From CAYULW01 sp964445815 (GTDB taxonomy: Bacteria > Bacteroidota > Bacteroidia > Flavobacteriales_E > Vicingaceae), in assembly GCA_964445815.1 (NCBI GenBank), contig CAYULW010000004.1:434001-498000 (forward strand): DNA of 64,000 nt, read 5' to 3'. Under the pieces are notes generated by a model. The model was not told where the DNA came from. It saw nothing but the letters and a program-made list of their open reading frames with translations, and did no database searches. Within the stretch, counting starts at the first letter, position 1, and each line of letters starts with the position of its first letter. Below, in pieces: positions 52,732 to 62,245 of this stretch. Both the position numbers and the translations under genes were made by a program.

Positions 52732-54030
52732 ATGGAGAATAGTAAACAATTGCTCGAAAGAAGAAAAAATGCAGTGGCCAACGGTGTTGGTGTGTTTAAC
52801 ACGGCAACAGTCAGTCATGCTAAGAACGGAACCATCACAGATGTAAATGGAAATGACCTGATTGATTTTACAGGTGGAATAGGAGTGGTGAATGCCGGGC
52901 ATTGTCCTGAACCTGTGGTAGAGGCCATTATTGAACAAGCAAAAAAATACATACACGTCAGTTTTAATGTGGTGACCTATGAACCTTATGTAAAACTTTG
53001 TGAAGAGCTGAACGCTTTATTTCCTCATGGTGAAAAAACCAAAACCATGCTGGTCAGTACAGGAGCGGAAGCCGTAGAAAATGCCATTAAAATCGCCAAA
53101 CAAGCGACCAAAAGAAATGGAGTGCTTTGTTTCTCAGGTGCTTTTCATGGCAGAACCATGATGGCCATGACACTCACGTCACGAACTTCATACAGCATCA
53201 ATTGCGGACCTTTTGCTCCCGAAGTGTATCGCATTGATTATCCCAATCGATACAAAAAGGGGCAAGGCTTATCAGAAGACCAATTCGTTGAGCAAGAGCT
53301 GAGACGTTTGAATAAATTCTTTAAGACACATGTAAGAGCAGAAGATCTGGCTGCCATCATTATAGAATTGGTACAGGGTGAAGGAGGTTTTCATGTCGCA
53401 CCAAGAGGCTATGTAGAAGGATTAAGAAAAATATGCGACGAGTATGGCATTTGTTTGATTTTTGATGAAGTGCAAACCGGGTTTGGTAGAACAGCGGCAT
53501 GGGGTGCCATGAATCATTATAGCGTTCAACCAGATTTATCTACCTGGGCTAAATCCATGGGCTCCGGTATGCCCATTTCCGCCGTTATTGGAAAAGCAGA
53601 GATTATGGATGCAGCAGCACCGGGCACCATTGGCGGTACTTATATCGGAAATCCGGTTTCTTGCGCAGCCTCTTTAGCCACCATCGCCTATATGAAATCC
53701 ATTGATCTCAACGCAAAGGCAAAAAGAGTCGGAGAAATCACCATGACCAGATTCAGAGCAATGCAGTCGAAATTCAGTAATATTGGAGACGTGAGAGGTT
53801 TGGGTGCAATGAACGCCATGGAGTTTGTGAAAAACGGGGATCCGAACCAGCCGGATTATGATCTATGTCAAGCCTTGGTCAAAGCTTGCGCAAAGAGAGA
53901 TTTAATTGTGATCTCGGCAGGCGTCCATAAAAACGTATTAAGGGTCTTGTCGCCTTTAACGATTGCCGAAGAACAATTGAATAAGGGGCTGGACATTATA
54001 GAAGAAGAATTAGAAAAGTTAGTCAAATGA
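52732..54030 (+). CDS. class III PLP aminotransferase (4-aminobutyrate/diamine type)
   Basis: 432 residues. GTITDVNGNDLIDFTGGIGVVNAGH, VSTGAEAVENAIKIAKQAT, FSGAFHGRTMMAMTLTS, LIFDEVQTGFGRTAAWGA and PLP Lys274 in STWAKSMGSGMPISAVIG define the GabT/PuuE-like group. It would transfer an omega-amino group to 2-oxoglutarate, leaving a semialdehyde that the cluster's aldehyde dehydrogenase could oxidise. First gene of the cluster; overlaps the C-N hydrolase by 4 bp. Substrate (GABA, 5-aminovalerate or an N-acyl diamine) is inferred from context. Confidence 0.88.
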   Translation: MENSKQLLERRKNAVANGVGVFNTATVSHAKNGTITDVNGNDLIDFTGGIGVVNAGHCPEPVVEAIIEQAKKYIHVSFNVVTYEPYVKLCEELNALFPHGEKTKTMLVSTGAEAVENAIKIAKQATKRNGVLCFSGAFHGRTMMAMTLTSRTSYSINCGPFAPEVYRIDYPNRYKKGQGLSEDQFVEQELRRLNKFFKTHVRAEDLAAIIIELVQGEGGFHVAPRGYVEGLRKICDEYGICLIFDEVQTGFGRTAAWGAMNHYSVQPDLSTWAKSMGSGMPISAVIGKAEIMDAAAPGTIGGTYIGNPVSCAASLATIAYMKSIDLNAKAKRVGEITMTRFRAMQSKFSNIGDVRGLGAMNAMEFVKNGDPNQPDYDLCQALVKACAKRDLIVISAGVHKNVLRVLSPLTIAEEQLNKGLDIIEEELEKLVK

Positions 54031-54953
54031 AGCCATTCAGTATAGGAGGCATACAAATGCATGTTTCAGCGGCACATAGTAATGTGCCTTTGATGAAGCA
54101 TAAAATAGAAGTGATGTGCTCGGTTTATCCATGGGTGCAAATGATTGTATTGAGCGAGCTCTGTGCTCATGGGCCATTGACTCATCATGCCCAATCTTTT
54201 CCGAATGAGGACGAGAACGTTTTTCAGGATCTGGCTAAAAAATACAATGTCTGGATCATTCCGGGAAGCATGTTTCAGAAAAAAGAAGATGGCAAAATAT
54301 ACAACACCGCTACGGTGATCAATCCGAACGGTGAGATCGTAGGGCGATACGATAAAATGTTTCCCTTTTACCCTTATGAAGTAGGCGTAGAGGGTGGAGA
54401 TCAGTTTCTCATTTTTGATGTGCCTGAAGTCGGACGTTTTGGCTTAAGCATTTGTTATGACATGTGGTTTCCTGAAACCTCAAGAACATTGGCTGTTAAT
54501 GGAGTAGAAGTTATTATTCATCCAACACTTACCGGAACCATTGATCGTGATATCGAATTGTCTTTGATGCAGGCGACAGCAGCAACCAATCAATGTTACG
54601 TGTTCGACATCAACGGTTTAGGTGATGGCGGAACGGGGCGTTCTATTGTTTGCGGACCTGATGGCCGTGTGCTGTATCAAGCTAGTACCGGACCGGAATT
54701 AATTCCTATAGAATTGGATCTTGATCGTGTAAAAAGAAGTAGAGAAGAAGGTTTATTGCGACTTGGTCAACCTCTTAAGAGCTTTAGAGATTGCAAGGTA
54801 AATTTTGACATTTATGAAAAGGGCAAGCGTTTTCCACATTTAGATGCTCTAGGTGAATTGTCTAAACCGACACGCATGAAAGAAATAGAGCAGGTCATGC
54901 AAGAGACCGTAGTCGATCCTCAGGGAAAGACAGATTCTTCTGATTTGTCCTAA
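54027..54953 (+). CDS. carbon-nitrogen hydrolase (nitrilase superfamily amidase)
   Basis: 308 residues. Catalytic triad visible: Glu44 (VLSELCAHGP), Lys110 (GRYDKMFPFYPYEVGVEGGD) and Cys143 (LSICYDMWFPETSR). It cleaves an amide, possibly an N-acyl amino acid or omega-amide made by the cluster. The sequence is closest in feel to aliphatic amidase/formamidase rather than N-carbamoylputrescine amidase. Coupled to the aminotransferase; 27 bp before the decarboxylase. Confidence 0.87.
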   Translation: MKPFSIGGIQMHVSAAHSNVPLMKHKIEVMCSVYPWVQMIVLSELCAHGPLTHHAQSFPNEDENVFQDLAKKYNVWIIPGSMFQKKEDGKIYNTATVINPNGEIVGRYDKMFPFYPYEVGVEGGDQFLIFDVPEVGRFGLSICYDMWFPETSRTLAVNGVEVIIHPTLTGTIDRDIELSLMQATAATNQCYVFDINGLGDGGTGRSIVCGPDGRVLYQASTGPELIPIELDLDRVKRSREEGLLRLGQPLKSFRDCKVNFDIYEKGKRFPHLDALGELSKPTRMKEIEQVMQETVVDPQGKTDSSDLS

Positions 54954-54980
54954 AAAATTAATATTTTACAGCGAACAATT

Positions 54981-57680
54981 ATGGACGCTACAAGTAAAAA
55001 ACAATTTAAGGCCAAGAACTATTTTAACATCGCTCAGTTTCGAAGCGATACATGGAATAACCTAAAGTTGGCAGCCTCTCATTTTTCTCAGGAAGAATTT
55101 GAAAAACTAAAAGAAGAGCAATTCAGTTCACGCATTTACGATGCCTTTAAGACCTTAAAGGTGATCGAAAAGTATTTTGCTTACCCGGGATTAGATTTTG
55201 TACATGATATTGAGACTTTATATGAGGAAGGGCAATTTGGCTATTTCTCTCAAAAAGTTTCCGATGTAGTACGCTCTTTAGTAAGTGATTCATACAGAAG
55301 TAATAGAAAGTCAACAGAGTCCGAGGAAAAGCGTCGTAAGATGCTAAAGGAAGAGGAAATTGTAAAACCAAAAGTTCAGAATTACTTTGAAGTCATTTTT
55401 GTGGATGAGCTTTTCGGAGAAGAGATAGATACTTTGATTGGCAAGTTTAAGGACATCAAAAATAGCGGAGAGCAATTTACTTATGATGTTATTGTCTTAT
55501 CTAACCTTCAGGATGCTTTAATTGCCTTGTTGTTCAATCCTAATATCCAAGCCTGTGTGATTCGCTCAGGGATTTCCTTTGATTCCGACAATGACTTATC
55601 TGAAATATCTTCATTTATATCCGGTTTAAGCGGTTTGAAGATCAAGAATAAAAACCAAATGGACTTGGGTCATGTCTTGGGTGAAGTCATTAATGCATTG
55701 AGGCCTGAGCTGGATCTGTTTTACGTTGCAGATATGGCGGTGTCTCAGCTAGATCCCAAGACATTAAACTGCTTCAATCGTATTTTCTATCGTACGGAGG
55801 ATTTACAAGAGATTCACTTGAGCATATTACAAGCGATAAAAGATCGCTATGAAACGCCTTTCTTCTCCGCATTAACAGAATACAGTAGAAAGCCAACAGG
55901 CGTTTTTCATGCCATGCCCATTTCACGTGGTAACTCCATATTTCGATCTCAATGGCTGCAAGATTTTGGAGCCTTTTATGGACGGAATATATTCTTGGCT
56001 GAGACATCAGCTACTACAGGCGGCTTAGATTCATTGTTACAGCCGGTCGGTCCCTTAAAGAAAGCTCAAGAGATGGCTGCCAAGGCCTATGGGTCAAGGC
56101 AAACATTTTTTGTAACTAATGGAACATCAACAGCTAACAAAATAGTACTTCAAGCTTTGGTTGAGCCTGAAGATTTGGTGCTGATCGATAGAGATTGTCA
56201 TAAATCGCATCACTATGGCTTGGTGCTTTCAGGTGCCTTGCCGGTATATCTGGACTCTTATCCTGTTCCCGAATATTCCATGTATGGAGCGGTACCGCTT
56301 AAGGAAATCAAGCACAAGCTTTTGGCATTGAAAGAGGCAGGTCGTTTGGATAAGGTAAAGATGCTGCTATTGACCAATTGTACTTTTGATGGAATTGTAT
56401 ACAATGTGCAAAGGGTGATGGAAGAAGTCTTGGCCATTAAACCGGATATGATCTTCTTATGGGATGAGGCTTGGTTTGCCTTCGCGAGTTTTACACCCAT
56501 TTACAAGCAAAGAACGGGTATGTATGCAGCAAGACTATTGTCTAAGAAATTTAGAAGTGACTCCTATAAAAGAAAATACAAAGAGAATCAAAGCTCAGAA
56601 CAACCCAAATTAATGGTAGACCCCGATAAGGTACAGATTAGGGTGTATACCACTCAATCTACCCACAAAACTTTATCTTCTTTGCGTCAAGGGTCTATGA
56701 TTCACATTTATGATGAATTGTTTAAACGAAAAGCAGAAGACACTTTCCTAGAGGCCTACAAGACACATACGTCTACCTCTCCCAATTATCAGATTTTGGC
56801 CTCTTTAGATGCCGGAAGGAGACAGGTTCAGTTTGAGGGATACGAAATGGTTGATAAATCAATTGAGATGGCCATGGTGCTGCGCTCAAAGATCATGACG
56901 CATCCGCGTTTAAAGAAGTATTTTGATGTATTGACTGTTAAAAACAATATTCCCTCAGAGTACAGAACATCAGGAATAACGGAATACTATCATCCTGAAA
57001 ATGGGTGGGTACGTATGGAAAAAGCATGGACCGAAGATGAGTTTGTTTTAGATCCTACCAAGATCAATCTTTTTGTTGGTAAAACCGGAGTAGATGGAGA
57101 TACCTTCAAGAATGAATACTTGATGGACCAATATGGCATACAGATCAACAAGACTTCTAGAAATACCGTGCTTTTCATGACTAATATCGGTACAACGAGA
57201 AGTTCGGTTGCTTACTTGATCAGTGTATTGCTAAAAATTGCTGACCGTCTCGATGAGCAAAAGGCAGCCATGAGTAATGCGCAACTTAAAATCATGGAAA
57301 AGAATGTCAATTCTTTGACCAAGGAAACACCACCTTTGCCTGATTTTAGTCGTTTTCACTCAACCTTTCAGGCTGTTGCGAATGTGCCGGGTGGGAAGAT
57401 ACGTGAAGCTTACTTTATGGCCTATGATGAAACAAAATGCGAATACATCAGACGACACGAGTGTAAGGCAGCAATGGATAAGGGACGTGAGATTGTTTCG
57501 GCTTCTTTCGTAATTCCCTATCCTCCGGGATTTCCCATATTGGTGCCTGGTCAGGTGCTCAGCAAGGATATACTTGAATTTTTCATTAAACTCGATGTGA
57601 AAGAGATACACGGATATAGAGATGAATTGGGCATTCGCGTGTTTACTGAAGAAGCAATGAAAGAAAGAATGAATAAATAA
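54981..57680 (+). CDS. Orn/Lys/Arg-family PLP decarboxylase (fold I)
   Basis: 899 residues, longer than the ~750 of CadA/SpeC/AdiA. Residues about 1-125 are an extra helical segment; about 130-290 a CheY-like wing domain (FEVIFVDELFGEEIDTLIG...VIVLSNLQDALIALL); about 310-680 the PLP domain (HAMPISRGNSIF, FFVTNGTSTANKIVLQAL, LIDRDCHKSHHYGL, IFLWDEAWFAF and PLP Lys563 in QSTHKTLSSLRQGS); then the C-terminal domain (REAYFMAYDETKCEYI ... SFVIPYPPGFPILVPGQVLS). It probably makes a diamine or agmatine by decarboxylation. Which amino acid cannot be told from sequence. Confidence 0.87.
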   Translation: MDATSKKQFKAKNYFNIAQFRSDTWNNLKLAASHFSQEEFEKLKEEQFSSRIYDAFKTLKVIEKYFAYPGLDFVHDIETLYEEGQFGYFSQKVSDVVRSLVSDSYRSNRKSTESEEKRRKMLKEEEIVKPKVQNYFEVIFVDELFGEEIDTLIGKFKDIKNSGEQFTYDVIVLSNLQDALIALLFNPNIQACVIRSGISFDSDNDLSEISSFISGLSGLKIKNKNQMDLGHVLGEVINALRPELDLFYVADMAVSQLDPKTLNCFNRIFYRTEDLQEIHLSILQAIKDRYETPFFSALTEYSRKPTGVFHAMPISRGNSIFRSQWLQDFGAFYGRNIFLAETSATTGGLDSLLQPVGPLKKAQEMAAKAYGSRQTFFVTNGTSTANKIVLQALVEPEDLVLIDRDCHKSHHYGLVLSGALPVYLDSYPVPEYSMYGAVPLKEIKHKLLALKEAGRLDKVKMLLLTNCTFDGIVYNVQRVMEEVLAIKPDMIFLWDEAWFAFASFTPIYKQRTGMYAARLLSKKFRSDSYKRKYKENQSSEQPKLMVDPDKVQIRVYTTQSTHKTLSSLRQGSMIHIYDELFKRKAEDTFLEAYKTHTSTSPNYQILASLDAGRRQVQFEGYEMVDKSIEMAMVLRSKIMTHPRLKKYFDVLTVKNNIPSEYRTSGITEYYHPENGWVRMEKAWTEDEFVLDPTKINLFVGKTGVDGDTFKNEYLMDQYGIQINKTSRNTVLFMTNIGTTRSSVAYLISVLLKIADRLDEQKAAMSNAQLKIMEKNVNSLTKETPPLPDFSRFHSTFQAVANVPGGKIREAYFMAYDETKCEYIRRHECKAAMDKGREIVSASFVIPYPPGFPILVPGQVLSKDILEFFIKLDVKEIHGYRDELGIRVFTEEAMKERMNK

Positions 57681-57730
57681 AAACTAAGATACTTTAATCG
57701 CATACTTAATCAATTAATACATCTACTCAA

Positions 57731-59227
57731 ATGGCAAAAACAGTCAAAAAGAAAACCAAAAAGCAAGAAGTGCTTAAGGGTATACCTGAAATCAGAAGGT
57801 TCTTTTATCGCAATACGACACCGGTCTATTTCATTAGTGCAACCAATTTTAACCTATTGGGTGCAGATGAGTGGGTGCGTAACTTCAAGTTCATTTGCTA
57901 TATAGAGTGTTTTGATGGCATGCATCCTAATGTATTTTCTCCGGTAGAAGAGATGCCTCATGAGGAGTTTACAAGCATAGAAGACATTAACAATTATCTA
58001 CTTGAGCACAAGGAGGTTGTCGATTATTTGAAAAGCCGTGCCAAAAAAGGCAAAAATGGGAAGGCTTTGTTTTTAATGTTTGACGAACGAACTGAAAAGT
58101 TAGCTAAGAAAAACAATCTAGAAGTCTGTTTTCCATCCGCTAAAATGCGTGGCTTTATGGACAATAAGGTCAACACCAATCGCGTTGCGGAAAAAGCAGG
58201 AGTGCCTTGCGTCCCTTATGTACTTACTAAGGTAAAGAGCTATGCGCATTTGAGTGAGGTATCGAAACATCTGGGTAATGATTTAGTGATTCAACTGCCT
58301 TATGGCGATTCAGGTCATACTACTTTCTTCATTAAAAGTGAGGAAGATTGGAGCAAGCATGAAAAAGAAATTATTGCAGAGAAAGAAGTAAAGGTCATGA
58401 AGCGCATTAACTGTCGTGGAGCAGCCATAGAGGCCTGTGTGACAAGACATGGTACCATTGTGGCTCCTTTAATGACAGAGTTGGTAGGCTTTAAAGAGTT
58501 AACTCCCTATAAAGGAGGCTGGTGTGGTAATGAAATTTATGCCGATGCCTTCACCAGAAGTATTCGTCAAAAAGCGAGACGATACACCAGACAATTCGGA
58601 GATCAGCTGAGAGAAGAAGGTTATAAGGGTTATTTTGAGTTAGATTTTCTGATTGATCAGGATACTAACGAGATCTATCTTGGAGAGTTAAACCCAAGAA
58701 TTACCGGTGCAAGCTCAATTACGAATCATGCTGTATTTGCTTTGGCCGATATGCCCTTGTTTTTGTTCCACTTGTTAGAGTGGATGGATCAACCATACAA
58801 GATCAGTGTAAATGCCATCAATGCAAGATGGGCAAGAGCAGAGAATATTGACAATTGGTGTCAATTGGTGATCAAATACACCAAAGACGATGTGCTTAAA
58901 GTCACTGAAGCTCCAAAATCGGGCATTTGGCGATTGCAAAAAGACGGAACAATTAAGTATGACCGTATGGATACACACCGTCGTGCCATTGATAAAGATG
59001 ATGAAGCCTTCTTTTTAAGAATTACAAGGGTTGGAGATTATGTTTATGAAGGGGCGGATATTGGCATCTTGGTTCTTCGCGGGCGATTAATGACCGATCA
59101 ATTCCAGCTAAAAGAACGTGCCAAAAAATGGATCAAAGCCTTAAAGGATGAGTACGTTGGAGTTGCACCAAGTAATGAAACACTGGCCTTACAAGAAGCT
59201 GAAATAGGTGGATTTAAAATGATGTAA
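57731..59227 (+). CDS. ATP-grasp amino-acid or amine ligase
   Basis: 498 residues. The ATP-grasp core spans about 140-340: MRGFMDNKVNTNRVAEKAGVPCVPYVL, LVIQLPYGDSGHTTFFIK, VKVMKRINCRGAAIEACVT, YFELDFLIDQDTNEIYLGELNPRITGASSITN with the Mg-binding Glu and Asn. The biotin-carboxylase-like name often applied is not supported: no biotin or carrier genes are nearby. Between a decarboxylase and an Ntn hydrolase it most likely forms an amide on an amine. N-terminus (MAKTVKKKTKKQEVLKGIPEIRRFFYRNTTPVYFISATNFN) is basic and family-specific. Confidence 0.83.
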   Translation: MAKTVKKKTKKQEVLKGIPEIRRFFYRNTTPVYFISATNFNLLGADEWVRNFKFICYIECFDGMHPNVFSPVEEMPHEEFTSIEDINNYLLEHKEVVDYLKSRAKKGKNGKALFLMFDERTEKLAKKNNLEVCFPSAKMRGFMDNKVNTNRVAEKAGVPCVPYVLTKVKSYAHLSEVSKHLGNDLVIQLPYGDSGHTTFFIKSEEDWSKHEKEIIAEKEVKVMKRINCRGAAIEACVTRHGTIVAPLMTELVGFKELTPYKGGWCGNEIYADAFTRSIRQKARRYTRQFGDQLREEGYKGYFELDFLIDQDTNEIYLGELNPRITGASSITNHAVFALADMPLFLFHLLEWMDQPYKISVNAINARWARAENIDNWCQLVIKYTKDDVLKVTEAPKSGIWRLQKDGTIKYDRMDTHRRAIDKDDEAFFLRITRVGDYVYEGADIGILVLRGRLMTDQFQLKERAKKWIKALKDEYVGVAPSNETLALQEAEIGGFKMM

Positions 59228-59229
59228 GT

Positions 59230-60228
59230 ATGCTCATTTCGCTGAAGTGTGTTGAAGAAGATCGTCCCGGGAAGAAATGGCAAGCTCTGTTTGAAAAATC
59301 ATGGCCTTACTATAAAAAATGGTATACTTCTGAAGGGTTTTTAGCAAGACCGGGTTATTTGACCTGTCTCGAAGAACTGGAAGAGCACATGCCGGAGTTA
59401 ATGCCCATTTATGAAGACTTGTGTGAACTTGCCGGAGGCACCGACATTGCTTCTCGCTATTTGAGCTTGTATAATCCACCACCATTTATGAGTGGTTGCA
59501 CACAAGTGGCATGGAATCAGCCACCGTATTCTCTGATCAGAAATTACGATTACAATCCCAAGTGGTTTGAGGGGGTTTTGTTAAAGACCAACTGGTTGAA
59601 ACCGGTTATTGGTATGTCAGATTGTAATTGGGGATTATTGGATGGCATTAATGCAGACGGTTTGGCCATTTCTCTGACTTTTGGAGGACGCAAAATTGCC
59701 GGTAAGGGCTTTGGTATTCCACTTATTATGAGATATGTTTTGGAAACCTGTAAAGATGTACCTCAAGCGGTTTCTACCTTGCTGCGATTACCGGTACACA
59801 TGTCATATAATGTGACAATTTTAGACAAATATGGGAAATACAAGACCGTTTATCTTACACCAGATAAGGGAGCGCATGTTGATATAGAGCGAGTGGCAAC
59901 AAACCATCAGCAAGATATAGAATGGTTGGAGTATGCGGAATTGGTCGCCACCCGTGAGCGCAAAGCTTATCTGGATCATTTAGTCAACCATGATGTTCAT
60001 GATAGAGATCAATTGGCCAATCAATTTTTACAGCCACCCTTGTACAACAAAGACATTCAGAAATCATTTGTCACACTTTACAGCATGCAGTACGATTTAG
60101 AACAAAGCACGGCTACTGTTTTTTGGCCGGACAAGCGATTGGTTCAAAGCTTTAAAGCATTTCATGAGTGCCGTGAAATTGTAAACATCAATAAACCCAT
60201 CATGGGTTTTGGCAAAACCATACATTAG
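59230..60228 (+). CDS. C45/choloylglycine-hydrolase-like Ntn hydrolase or acyltransferase
   Basis: 332 residues. Probable N-terminal nucleophile Cys90 in FMSGCTQVAWNQPPYSLIRNYDYNP, exposed after self-cleavage at Gly89-Cys90; RNYD and IGMSDCNWGLLDGINADGLAISLTFGGR are typical of the isopenicillin-N acyltransferase (C45) group. It makes or breaks amide bonds, a natural counterpart to the ATP-grasp ligase 2 bp upstream. No signal peptide, so it acts in the cytosol. Confidence 0.82.
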   Translation: MLISLKCVEEDRPGKKWQALFEKSWPYYKKWYTSEGFLARPGYLTCLEELEEHMPELMPIYEDLCELAGGTDIASRYLSLYNPPPFMSGCTQVAWNQPPYSLIRNYDYNPKWFEGVLLKTNWLKPVIGMSDCNWGLLDGINADGLAISLTFGGRKIAGKGFGIPLIMRYVLETCKDVPQAVSTLLRLPVHMSYNVTILDKYGKYKTVYLTPDKGAHVDIERVATNHQQDIEWLEYAELVATRERKAYLDHLVNHDVHDRDQLANQFLQPPLYNKDIQKSFVTLYSMQYDLEQSTATVFWPDKRLVQSFKAFHECREIVNINKPIMGFGKTIH

Positions 60229-60250
60229 CTTTACATCTAACAAAGAACCG

Positions 60251-60673
60251 ATGACATGGAAATATAACTTGAGCAGAAACTTAAATCAGGAAGAGTATTG
60301 CGATTTGGTCAAAGCGCTTTATTTTGAATTTGGGATAGAGCAGGTCAAGAACAATCATAATGGGTATTCAGAATCTATGCCCATGTTAAGCTGGAACATG
60401 GTTTCACCTTCTAACATTACCATCGACAGAATACGCATGAGTATGGTGGGACAAGAGCTGCGGATCAAATTCACTTTTTGGAGAATACTTATGGTTGTAC
60501 CCTTATTCATTACTTTAATAAGTTTTCTTGTCTTAGGCCTTACAGGTTTGTTTATCGGATTGATTATATCAGTAGCCGCCTGCGGGTTCTTTTTGCTTTT
60601 AACCTTTTTCTTTCTGGGACTTGACAAGTCAAAAATCAATTCAATAATAGAGAAACATCAAAACAAGATATAA
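60251..60673 (+). CDS. small membrane protein of the amine cluster
   Basis: 140 residues from the ATG at 60251. An in-frame ATG at 60209 would overlap the hydrolase by 20 bp. The soluble N-terminal ~75 residues (MTWKYNLSRNLNQEEYCDLVKALYFEFGI...) are followed by two TM helices (ILMVVPLFITLISFLVLGLTGLFIGLIISVAACGFFLLLTFFFLGL). No family recognised. Its place inside the cluster suggests a role in localisation or transport of the product, but this is inference. Confidence 0.6.
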   Translation: MTWKYNLSRNLNQEEYCDLVKALYFEFGIEQVKNNHNGYSESMPMLSWNMVSPSNITIDRIRMSMVGQELRIKFTFWRILMVVPLFITLISFLVLGLTGLFIGLIISVAACGFFLLLTFFFLGLDKSKINSIIEKHQNKI

Positions 60674-60676
60674 ACG

Positions 60677-62107
60677 ATGAAGAAATATCAAACAAGTAAT
60701 TTCATCAACAATCAATGGGTATTGGAAGGTACCGGAGAATCACTTATTGTGCTCGATAAGTACAATGGTGCAGAGATCGGGAAAATTCCGATGGCAACAG
60801 AGGAGCAGATGAACGAAGCCATAGAAGCAGCCAATTCTGCTTTTGAGACAACCAAGAAATGGTCGGCTGGTCAGCGCGCTGAGATGATGAAGAAATTGCA
60901 TCGAAAGCTGGAGGAAAATAAAGCCAGGTTTATTGATTTAATCATTAACGAAGGAGGGAAGCCACGCTCTTATGCGACCAATGAAATTGACCGCTGCTTA
61001 ACCACTCTGCAATTGGCTTACGAAGAAGCAACAAGGTTTGGCGGAGAAGTGGTGCCTATGGACTTTGCAGCTGGAGAGGGCAAGACGGCTTTTACCAAGC
61101 GCTTTCCTATTGGAGTCATTGCTTGTATCACGCCTTTTAATTTTCCTCTGAATCTGGTCATGCACAAGGTGGCTCCTGCATTGGCGGTGGGCTGTACTGT
61201 AGTGATAAAACCTGCGCCACAAGCCCCAATGTCTTGCTTGGCTTTTGCAGAGTTGATGCAAGAGGTTGGATATCCTGCCGGTGTTATTAATGTGTTGGCT
61301 TGCGATATTCCTGTAGCAGAAAAACTGGTGCGCAGTGAAAGGGTAGCTAAACTGTCGTTTACTGGAAGTGATAAAGTCGGCTGGTATCTGAAAAGTATTT
61401 GCGGAAAAAAGAAAGTCACATTGGAATTGGGGGGCAATGCGTCGGTGATAGTAGATGAAGACGTAGAAGTTGAGCAAATTACTGATTTGGTGGCAAAGGG
61501 CGCTTATCTATATGCCGGCCAAATCTGTATTTCAACGCAACGGATTTTCGTGCATGAAAAAGTCCATGATCGTTTTGAGAAGTCATTGTTAGAAGCGATA
61601 AATCGACTGCCTGTTGGAGATCCACAGGAGATGAACACTTTAGTAGGTCCTGTGATTGATCAGGGGCATCTGGAGCGTATTGATCAATGGGTAAAGGAGG
61701 CAGTCAACTCCGGCGCTAAACTATTAAGTGGAGGAGAAATTGCCAGTCAGGAACACAATTTATATGCACCGACTTTATTGACCAATACAAACTCAAGCAT
61801 GAAAGTATCTTGCGAAGAAGTATTCGGGCCCGTTGCTGTGCTAGAGAAAGTGAACTCTTTTCAAGAAGCCATTGACCTGAACAATAAATCTAAATTCGGA
61901 TTACAGGTAGGTGTCTTTACTAACCGATTGGATCATTTTAAGCAAGCTTTTGAAGAATTGGAAGTAGGAGGGGTGATGATGAATAATATCCCCGGTTTTA
62001 GAATAGATCACATGCCTTATGGTGGAGTGAAAGATTCAGGACTTGGTAGAGAAGGATTGAGCTATGCCATGGAGGAAATGACGGAAGGACGTTTATTGGT
62101 ATACTAG
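60677..62107 (+). CDS. aldehyde dehydrogenase (NAD(P)+)
   Basis: 476 residues. ITPFNFPLNLVMHKVAPALAVGCTVVIKPAPQAP (cofactor loop), FTGSDKVG, VTLELGGNASVIV with the general-base Glu, and catalytic Cys284 in YAGQICISTQRIF. Similar to lactaldehyde/succinate-semialdehyde type enzymes. It would oxidise the semialdehyde released by the class III aminotransferase. Last gene of the cluster; no clear hairpin follows. Confidence 0.9.
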   Translation: MKKYQTSNFINNQWVLEGTGESLIVLDKYNGAEIGKIPMATEEQMNEAIEAANSAFETTKKWSAGQRAEMMKKLHRKLEENKARFIDLIINEGGKPRSYATNEIDRCLTTLQLAYEEATRFGGEVVPMDFAAGEGKTAFTKRFPIGVIACITPFNFPLNLVMHKVAPALAVGCTVVIKPAPQAPMSCLAFAELMQEVGYPAGVINVLACDIPVAEKLVRSERVAKLSFTGSDKVGWYLKSICGKKKVTLELGGNASVIVDEDVEVEQITDLVAKGAYLYAGQICISTQRIFVHEKVHDRFEKSLLEAINRLPVGDPQEMNTLVGPVIDQGHLERIDQWVKEAVNSGAKLLSGGEIASQEHNLYAPTLLTNTNSSMKVSCEEVFGPVAVLEKVNSFQEAIDLNNKSKFGLQVGVFTNRLDHFKQAFEELEVGGVMMNNIPGFRIDHMPYGGVKDSGLGREGLSYAMEEMTEGRLLVY

Positions 62108-62166
62108 ATCAGGAAATAAGATTCTTTGATTTGTATTTTACTATTTACCTTCTATGATTTAATTAT

Positions 62167-62194
62167 GTCCTACTGAGCGGAGTCGAAGTGGGAC
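62167..62194. repeat. intergenic hairpin repeat
   Basis: GTCCTACT-gagcggagtcga-AGTGGGAC forms an 8-bp stem with one G:T pair. This wording (ctactgagcggagtcgaagt) recurs between genes across many Bacteroidota and is thought to be a dispersed repeat. It lies in the gap between the aldehyde dehydrogenase and the SGNH gene. Confidence 0.5.
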
Positions 62195-62245
62195 TTAGAT
62201 TTACATTATGATATATATTGATACTCATTATTTACAGCTGTTGGA

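Noticed and set aside
57731..59227. Biotin carboxylase annotation for the ATP-grasp protein
   Set aside because: Only the generic ATP-grasp fold is shared; no biotin carrier or carboxyltransferase gene is nearby and neighbours are amine enzymes.
60998..61477. 159-codon minus-strand open frame opposite the aldehyde dehydrogenase
   Set aside because: Overlaps the conserved catalytic part of the dehydrogenase; the translation is rich in His, Cys and Arg, typical of antisense frames.
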